Positions 57,976 through 64,000 of a stretch of DNA of 64,000 nucleotides are shown one piece after another. Origin of the DNA: Pseudopithomyces maydicus (taxonomy: Eukaryota; Ascomycota; Dothideomycetes; Pleosporales; Didymosphaeriaceae); assembly GCA_026873275.1 (NCBI GenBank), contig JANTUC010000001.1, positions 868,001 to 932,000 on the forward strand, read 5' to 3'. The translations under genes were made by a program, and so were the position numbers. Position 1 is the first letter of the stretch; each line of letters begins with the position of its first letter. The notes under the pieces are model-generated. The model ran no database searches, was not told where the DNA came from, and worked only from the letters and a program-made list of their open reading frames with translations.

Positions 57976-59323
57976 CTACCGAAACCACTCCGCCAACGGA
58001 GGCTCCTTACTCAAATAAACCTTCGTAACTGCACTCTCCATGTTCAAATCCGTCATTCTCACCCTAACCAACCCCCGATCCGCCACCCGATGCAAGTGCA
58101 TCTGCGGCGTAGCCCTCGCCTGCATCACCACCCCCACCAGACTCCCTCTCTCCCCAATCTCCGCCAAATTGAACACCACCAGCACGAGATTCATCTCCGG
58201 ATCCAACCATAGAAGCGGCACCCGCATCTCGACCCCCTTGTTCGTTAATGCATACGGCTGGTCCAGTGCCAGTGGTAAGAACCCCGGTCTCGGCTGGAGA
58301 ATCCACGACGCACTGAACTCTCGAGGATGTATCGCGAAGGCGCCGCGGACCTTGTCGTTCACGTGGGATAGATTAGGGGTGTGCGATTTCTCGGCCCAGG
58401 TCGTCCAGATGGGACGGCAGCGGGGAAGTTGGTGTGCAGGTCGACGGTGCCGAGGAAGCGGGCGTCGTCGGGGACCCAGGAGAAGATGCTGTGGTCGTCC
58501 GAGTCCTTCATAATCTCTTCTTGGAGACGGATGAAGGCTTTGGGGCCCTCGCCGTACAAGAGGGGCATGTTGACGTTGAAGAGGCCCATGAGGCAGTAGG
58601 CCATGTCTTCGGTTCGGGTGGTCTGGCGGAGGCTTGCCCAACTCATTCGTCGGGCTATGCTCATGGTTTGGAGGTTGGCTCCTAGCTGAAAAGAAAAGTT
58701 AGTTAATGATGAATTGGTTCCGGGCGCAAAGCTGTGCACTGGGATGGATAAATCATTGTTGTACGTACCAAGATAGATTCATCGATCGTTGTAATGTCCG
58801 CGAGTGCCGTCGTCATATCTGACTTTCTCCCTAGCCTTTTCCAAAACCGAGCAAAGAACACAATGTCCTTGGGTGCAATCAGCTCTTGCAGGCACCATCC
58901 CCGAGTAAACCATCTTGCGCCCTGCAAATACGATCTATCGAATGATGCAAACTCCGCATCCTCGACCTTAACGTCGTTTAAATATGCATAGCATATGTGA
59001 GCCTGCTTGTACCAATTGAACATACTATTGATGGCCTCGGACAGCTCTGCTGAGCTTCGCTTGTTGATACAGCACGTGTCAACCCATGCGTATTGGAGCC
59101 CATCTTCAAGAGCCTGCGCACAGCATTTCTTGATCTTGTAGTACCCTTTGGACTGTAAGATGCGGGCACGGGTTTGAGAGGACTTGTGAAGCGTGCTTAG
59201 GCTCTCAAACTCTCCAAAGGTGACTTCGTCAGTGCCCCATGTATGGCTAAGAATAGCGTACGGAGGCGTAGCTGCCTCGTGAAAAGTCTCAAGACGAAGG
59301 GAAGTAGCATTGAGAAGACGCAT
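57976..59323 (-). CDS. HET-domain protein (one apparent frameshift)
   Basis: Exons 59323-58769 and 58685-57976 give about 421 residues if one base is restored. The typical start is MRLLNATSLRL. HET-domain blocks follow: PYAILSHTWGTDEVTF, a middle block with GLQYAWVDTCCINKRSSAEL, and ARWFTRGWCLQELIAPKD, then the fungal continuation RRMSWASLRQTTRTEDMAYC and GLFNVNMPLLYGEG. The intron has GTACGT and a TTAACTAAC branch. The frame is lost between about 58426 and 58402, where C4 and C3 runs lie on the minus strand; past it, PIWTTWAEKSHTPNLS leads into a C-terminal domain of about 140 residues ending at 57976. HET proteins trigger cell death on fusion of incompatible hyphae; no ankyrin or WD repeats are attached here. 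Confidence 0.85.
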
Positions 59324-59673
59324 TGTGACCAATCGAAAAGAAAATCATGTTGGGACGTAAGTGTGGACAAGGTTACGAGTAGGCAGCGCTGAGGCTGTGT
59401 TGGTGGAGGTGGGGTCGGATAAGAGAACATGCGTGGGGTATCTTACCAATCGTGGAGGAATACGGGATGAGAAATGCACGTATATATCACGTTTTTCCAG
59501 GAATGAAGAACACGATAAAATTGGATATGATGCATACAGATGCGAAGAAGAGCCCTATAAAGCCAAGACCATCCAACGCCAACAAGTACCAGTCACTTTG
59601 AACCGGAGTCAGTAGCATATTTTCGTCATTGCAATGAAGCCGACTTCCGTAAGTCAATCTAGTAATTTTACAT
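59324..59673. other. Intergenic between HET and His-rich membrane protein
   Basis: HET promoter and the 3' flank of the next gene. A minus-strand frame (59487-59843) overlaps the real gene in another frame and is not supported. Confidence 0.5.
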
Positions 59674-60831
59674 TTATTCCTTATCCTCGGCAACTTCCTT
59701 CTCTGCCGTCTCCTCGTAGATTGGAGGGGCATCGTACTCGGGAAGGTCGGCATATTCCTCTTTTTCACCGCGCTCGTCGAAGTCTTCAGACTCTTCGTCC
59801 TGCGTAAGGCTGTCGTATACTGACTGGCCGCGGAACTTGGCAACTACGATAGCGATGAGGCATCCGAGCGCCATACCGATGAGATAAGTGAGCGTGCCTG
59901 CAAAGATACCGATAAGAATAGGGATGAGGATGGTAAAGAAGGCGCGACGGAGCATCATGTGAGCGCCATGGTGGCGATGGCCAGCGTGGCCTGCCATGTG
60001 GTGAGGGCGGTGGTGCGGGTGTCCAGGACGGAAGCGGTGCGGCGGCTTGCCCTCAAAAGTCTCCTCGGCCATCAAGTGGCCCTTGTGCTTGTGACAGCCT
60101 GCCTTGCCCATGTGTGACTTCATGCCGTTGATCCTACCAGCCATGATAGCTCTCCATTTGCATAGCATCGGCCATTCCTTGCAGTTCTTCTCGGCGTCGG
60201 CCTGGCTGTCCTCGGCTGTCTTCGCCATGGTGAAGGACGCAATCATAAGCTTGCCACTCGGATCCTTGAGAAGGTTGATAGTGAGGGCCGGTGGGTCGAC
60301 AGGTTTGCCTTCGATGGAGCTGATCTGGAAAGTCATGGGGATGAGCTCGATGCCGGCTTCGCTGATGGTTTCGGCGGAGGTGAAGTGGAAGTTATAGGCG
60401 GTAACGCGAAGGGGCAGGTTCTCGCCATCGGGATTGACCTGCGAGACACGGAACGGCTGAGCGAAGTACTTGAAGGTCGGCGGGTACAGCTGGACGCCGT
60501 CGATGTTCAGCGAGTCTTCCTGGTTTCCCACGTTGAAGTCGAGCACCTGCGCCTGTGTCAGTGGTGGGCAGCCGGCAATAACAGCCGAAGCGTATCATAC
60601 GAAAGAGTTGCCATCGCGCTGACTCCATGTGACGGAGCCATCGGCGGCCTGGGAAGCAACTGCGCAGGTCGGACAGTCGAGGGAAACGGTGCGGGGATAC
60701 GAGTTGGCGACCATCTCCATGGCCCTATCGTCCCCGAGGTCGAGCTCTGCCGCGGAGAGGCCAGGAGGGATGAGCAGAGCATTCGCGGCTCCAGCGGCGG
60801 CCAGCGCCAGGTTGAGGGTGCGTGAAAGCAT
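59674..60831 (-). CDS. Secretory-pathway single-pass membrane protein with His-rich segment and PPxY tail
   Basis: Exons 60831-60601 and 60546-59674 give 367 residues. A signal peptide (LALAAAGAANALLIPPG) is followed by a lumenal domain with two close Cys (DCPTC), a beta-rich part (VLDFNVGNQEDSLNIDG) and CKEWPMLCKWRAIMAGRI. A strongly His-rich linker (HPHHRPHHMAGHAGHRHH) precedes one long hydrophobic stretch of about 35 residues near residue 275, then an acidic cytosolic tail holding APPIYEET, a PPxY motif. The architecture is conserved in ascomycetes as an uncharacterised family; I do not know its function. The His-rich part could bind metal, and the PPxY could bring in an Rsp5-type ubiquitin ligase. 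The acceptor at 60547 was preferred over one six bases earlier. Confidence 0.75.
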
Positions 60832-61517
60832 GGTGAAACGTATAGGAAAGAGGACTGGTGGAGCAAAGGAGATGGCAGAAGAGAAAGGCGACAATAGAAT
60901 AGGGCACGAGACAAAGAGGAGATGCAGGCCAAGGGCGGCCGTCAGCTATGTGAAAGCGTTCCACACATCTCCGCCGCAACGCGTCATCCACCACCACTCG
61001 GCGCTAAGCCCAATCGAGGCCGCCTCTTACGCGTCGCTTGTCGCAAACAGCCGCCCGTTTCACGTAGAAGTGACTGGCTCCACCCACAGATGCTCCAACA
61101 AAGACAAAGATTCATGGGTTCAAACTTATACATTCTGTAGCTCCTTCACGAGCCATTACAAGTACGACTATACACTAAGCTGCAACGTATTGAAACTTTG
61201 AATCACTGCTTCACTGCTTCACTGCTTCACTCTCTTCACTCCCACCGCGCAAAGAATCAACAAGCCGCCTGGGTTGTTACTGCCCCACGAGCCAACGCTC
61301 AAATCATAATTCGTAAAACGTCGTGGCCGAAAAAAAAGAGAACCGCTGAAGCGCTGTAGACAATTTTTTGGACCGAAGAGTATGGTAAAGGAAATGCTTG
61401 CGGCAGTCGCTGTTGTGGTTTCGGGTAGCTGTTAGGATCAAAACATAGGAAAGGATATGTACAGGGTACAGGCGTGTGTGGGTGAGTGGATAACTTGGCC
61501 ATGGGTAACTGGCCCAA
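60832..61517. other. Intergenic
   Basis: Promoter of the His-rich membrane protein gene and 3' flank of the PH gene. It contains a TCACTGCT tandem repeat at about 61203-61230. Confidence 0.5.
61203..61230. repeat. TCACTGCT tandem repeat
   Basis: Three exact eight-base units followed by a partial unit, just 3' of a frame on the plus strand that I do not accept as a gene. Confidence 0.8.
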
Positions 61518-62809
61518 TTAGTGGTTTGAGGCAGCCGCCGGCGCTGCACTCTTCTGCGCGGGCTGTCTTGCGCTGGTTGACGTTCTGGGGGGTTGGGTGT
61601 TCCCTGTCTCCTGCAACAGACGTTGCTGTTCAGCCTCTTTCCTCTTCACAAGCAAGCTTTTGAAGGCACCGAGCCACTTGGACAGGGTATTTTCGTCGGC
61701 TGCGCTGAAGCGAAAATTCTTGTCATCGGATAGGACTTGAAAGCAATGCTGTTTGCTCTTGGACGGAGGGTCGATATCAACAGCATTGATTATGTTGGCA
61801 AAAGGAATGATCATGTTGGCCGAGTATTCTTCCTCGTTCTTGTAGATGCCAAGCGCCTTTGGTCGAAGCACAACCCACACCTTTTTCCATTGTCGCACCC
61901 CGCCCTTGGACTTGAGCACGTAGAGCCAGCCATGGTAGATGACGCGTTCGTTGTCTGGCACGGTGCCAATGTTGCTCTGCTGGCTAACATTGTGGCCTTC
62001 TTGCGGTGGTGGTAGCGAGACGACCGAGCCTTGGAACTTTGCGTGTACGGGTCCGCCTGTGTCGGAGAAGTCGGAAAACGAGCCATGTTCGTTGCCTGAG
62101 TAGTTCAGGGTGTGGGAGGGTCGGCGGGCGCTGTGCATGTTCTCGGGCGCAATTGAGCTGGTCGGGCGCTCGACCTCTGACGAGCTCGATCCAATGAGCT
62201 CTCTCTTGGACCTGTCGAAGCCGCTGAAGGTTTTCTGGCCTGATGGGCTCATGACGACAATGTCCTCTTCATCCTCGTCTATGCGCGCCTCGGCTCGAAT
62301 GAGATCGACCCACTGCTGGGCCTCCTGCTCCGACGTGGCACTCAGGTGGTAATTGCGCGCGGGCGAGAAGACGCCAAAGACGTACTGTATCTTCTTTTTA
62401 GAGTCCTTCTGGCGGGCGACGGCGGTGATCTCGGAGAGGGTGATCTGGTGGCGGAGCTTGGTCTCGTCCTTGTCGCGGTAGATGGAGAGCAGATTGGGAC
62501 GGAGGACGATGTAAACAGGCTTCCATTGCTGCAGGGCGTGTCAAGGCAGGGCAGGGGGAAAGGAGGGCTCGCGACGGCGGTTCGTACCTTGGTCTTGCGA
62601 GTGCGCTTCATGACGGAGCCAGCCTTGATGAGGCGGTCGAACTCGAAGCTGCCGTTCTGGTTGACGGGCGACATGACGCTGGCGGTGTTTGCGCGCAGGG
62701 CTTCGAAGCGTGGCTGGTGCGAGGGGGTGTCGAGCTTCATGGGCGACGGGCGCATGGTGATGGGCTTGGTAGGGGTTTGCAGGCTGGCTTCGGTCATGGT
62801 GACGGCCAT
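61518..62809 (-). CDS. Tandem PH-domain protein
   Basis: Exons 62809-62588 and 62528-61518 give 410 residues; the 59-bp intron falls inside the first PH domain (KTK-QWKPVYIVLRP). PH domain 1 runs from about LIKAGSVMKRTRKTK to the tryptophan helix SEQEAQQWVDLI. PH domain 2 has YHGWLYVLKSKGGVRQWKKV, WVVLRPKALGIYKNEEEY and the closing ENTLSKWLGAFKSLL. The layout resembles yeast Opy1, a PI(4,5)P2-binding modulator of PIP5-kinase, but orthology is not shown. Linker and termini are Ser/Pro-rich. It is a peripheral membrane or signalling protein, and is divergent from the EFL1 gene. Confidence 0.85.
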
Positions 62810-63070
62810 GGTTGGGTGGGCTGCATCCAGCGCGGGTGTTGGGGGGACGGTGTGTGTTGGCGCTGGCTGCGAACGGCGGTATGTTTGGGAGTTGACTCGA
62901 ATATGAATCCTGATTAGCGGCTAAGACAGGGAGCAGATGAACAACGACGGTAGCCGAGCGGCAGGGCCAATGCGTGGGTGGAGCTTGGCCATCGGGCACG
63001 AGCCGTGACAGCACACATGCAGACGGGGGGCAGTCGCAGACTGGGTTGGGAGAGGGGAGCAGTAGGCAGT

Positions 63071-63094
63071 AGGTAGGTAGGTAGGTAGGTAGGT
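63071..63094. repeat. (AGGT)6 microsatellite
   Basis: Six exact AGGT units, 24 bases, preceded by related TAGG-like sequence. Confidence 0.9.
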
Positions 63095-63469
63095 ACATGT
63101 CAGCTGGGCTCCAGGGCTTGGTGTGCAGGCCAGGGCTCAGCTCTTCGCTTTTGGTGGGCCATCTGGCCGCGGGAACTGACGTACGCCGTGCGTCTCGCGC
63201 ATCCGCCACCAGCCAGTGGATTTAGTGGGGTACCCGTAGCTAGCCAGGTCAGACAAAAAACCCACCGCCGCACGCCCAATCGTGACCGCACGCCAGAGCC
63301 GCCTGCTGCGCTGCCTGTCCTCGCCCACCGTCCTTGGTCATCTTGTATCCTCCTGGCACGTTTGGCCGCCTGCGCTGAAACCCCCCGTTTCTCCCGCGCA
63401 CGTAGCCGCCGACCACGTCGTGTCCCACTGCCCCTCCGAGCAGTCCAGGCCCCCTCCCCGCCGACGCCC

Positions 63470-63470
<1 letters not shown>

Positions 63471-63500
<30 letters not shown>
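63471..63500 (+). repeat. (CAG)10 microsatellite in the EFL1 leader
   Basis: Ten exact CAG units end 10 bases before the proposed ATG at 63511, so the repeat is probably in the 5' untranslated region. Confidence 0.9.
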
Positions 63501-63501
<1 letters not shown>

Positions 63502-63510
63502 CCCAACAAC

Positions 63511-64000
63511 ATGCCTGTCGTCGCGCCAGAGAAGCTGGTGTCGCTGCAGCAGGCGGCTGAAGGCATCAGAAACGTACCCCAGACCCCAAAGGCCTCCGTC
63601 GTGTCCGGGCATCCACGCTGACAGTGCTCAGATATGCATCCTCGCCCACGTCGTACGTCCCTCGCGCCTTCTCTTCCGCCACCCCTCGCACTTTCCCTCG
63701 CGCCTTGTTTCGCGCCTTCCCCCTCCCATCGTGTCTGCTAAACTCGGCAGGACCATGGCAAGACCTCCCTCACTGACGCCCTCATCGCCACCAACGGCAT
63801 CATATCGCCCAAGCTTGCCGGCAAGATACGCTACCTAGACTCGCGCCCGGACGAGCAGCTGCGAGGCATCACCATGGAGTCCTCTGCCATCTCCTTGTAC
63901 TTTTCTCTGCTGCGTCGCTCCGCGCCCGACGCCCAGCCCGAGAAGAAGGACTTCCTGATCAACCTCATAGACTCGCCGGGACACATCGACTTCAGCTATG
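63511..64000 (+). CDS. RIA1: Ribosome assembly GTPase Efl1/Ria1, 5' part
   Basis: The gene runs off the window. Exons seen are 63511-63573, a 21-base exon 63632-63652, and 63751 onward. The start is MPVVAPEKLVSLQQAAEGIR. The small exon encodes ICILAHV and its downstream intron interrupts the P-loop, which reads AHVDHGKTS after joining. Switch I is RGITMESSAISLYF and the G3 motif is DSPGHIDF. KLAGKIRYLDSRPDEQLRG separates this EF-2-like protein from eEF2 itself. Efl1 works with the SBDS protein to release eIF6 (Tif6) from pre-60S subunits in the cytoplasm. Together with Dbp9 it makes two 60S-biogenesis genes in the window, though far apart. Confidence 0.92.

Larger units (their letters stand above)
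62810..63510. promoter_or_regulatory. Divergent promoter of PH-domain gene and EFL1
   Basis: About 700 bp with two microsatellites: AGGT repeats at 63071-63094 and CAG repeats at 63471-63500. Overlapping GC-rich frames on both strands are not accepted. Confidence 0.5.

Noticed and set aside
59487..59843. 118-codon minus-strand frame
   Set aside because: Shadow of the acidic tail of the His-rich membrane protein in another frame.
1..64000. tRNA genes, CRISPR arrays, transposases
   Set aside because: No cloverleaf with intact A and B boxes, no spaced direct repeats, and no transposase or reverse-transcriptase motif were seen by eye; a tRNA scan and repeat search would settle it.

Overview
This window is nuclear DNA of a filamentous ascomycete (Pezizomycotina, probably a Dothideomycete; the class is an inference from gene content and style). 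The evidence is short introns of 44 to 125 bp with GTAAGT-like donors, CTAAC/CTGAC branch sites and CAG/TAG acceptors; Zn2Cys6 regulators; a PTH11-type rhodopsin-fold receptor; a HET-domain protein; and small secreted cysteine-rich proteins. Exon joins below were worked out by hand from reading frame, splice consensus and family motifs.

Layout. 0.5-7.1 kb: a secreted PAN/apple-like protein, a GPI-anchored GMC oxidoreductase and a Zn2Cys6 regulator, all on the plus strand. 7.3-11.4 kb: two divergent coiled-coil proteins. 11.6-18.5 kb, minus strand: a secreted nucleoside-permease-family (NUP) protein, a secreted serine beta-lactamase-like hydrolase of six exons, and a second Zn2Cys6 regulator of six exons. 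19.2-24.5 kb, housekeeping: Dbp9 helicase, translin, Gpi11/PIG-F. 24.5-28 kb: gene-poor. 28-34.5 kb, accessory: rhodopsin-fold receptor, phenol-hydroxylase-like FAD monooxygenase, double-psi beta-barrel secreted protein, small Cys-rich secreted protein. 35.3-52 kb, mostly conserved: Mkt1, a 2OG-Fe(II) oxygenase, a Dpb11/Rad4 BRCT protein, an arrestin-like ubiquitin-ligase adaptor, and a Nha1-type Na+/H+ antiporter. 52.9-59.3 kb, accessory: a catalytically doubtful GH28-like beta-helix protein, three small Cys-rich proteins and a HET protein. 59.7-64 kb: a single-pass membrane protein with a His-rich segment, a tandem PH-domain protein, and the 5' end of the Efl1/Ria1 ribosome-assembly GTPase, cut off by the window edge.

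The strongest unexpected signal is in the reading frames. In five genes (Gpi11 twice, FAD monooxygenase, Dpb11, GH28-like, HET) the protein reads through only if one base is missing from a short G, C or A run, and every case goes in the same direction. That points to systematic homopolymer under-calling in the assembly rather than five dying genes, but it needs raw reads. The most biologically interesting stretch is 52.9-59.3 kb, which looks like a small effector or antagonism neighbourhood. Several stop codons are only the TAA or TGA inside intron donors, so naive ORF ends truncate real proteins here (serine hydrolase, regulator, small secreted protein). No RNA genes, CRISPR arrays or recognisable transposons were seen.
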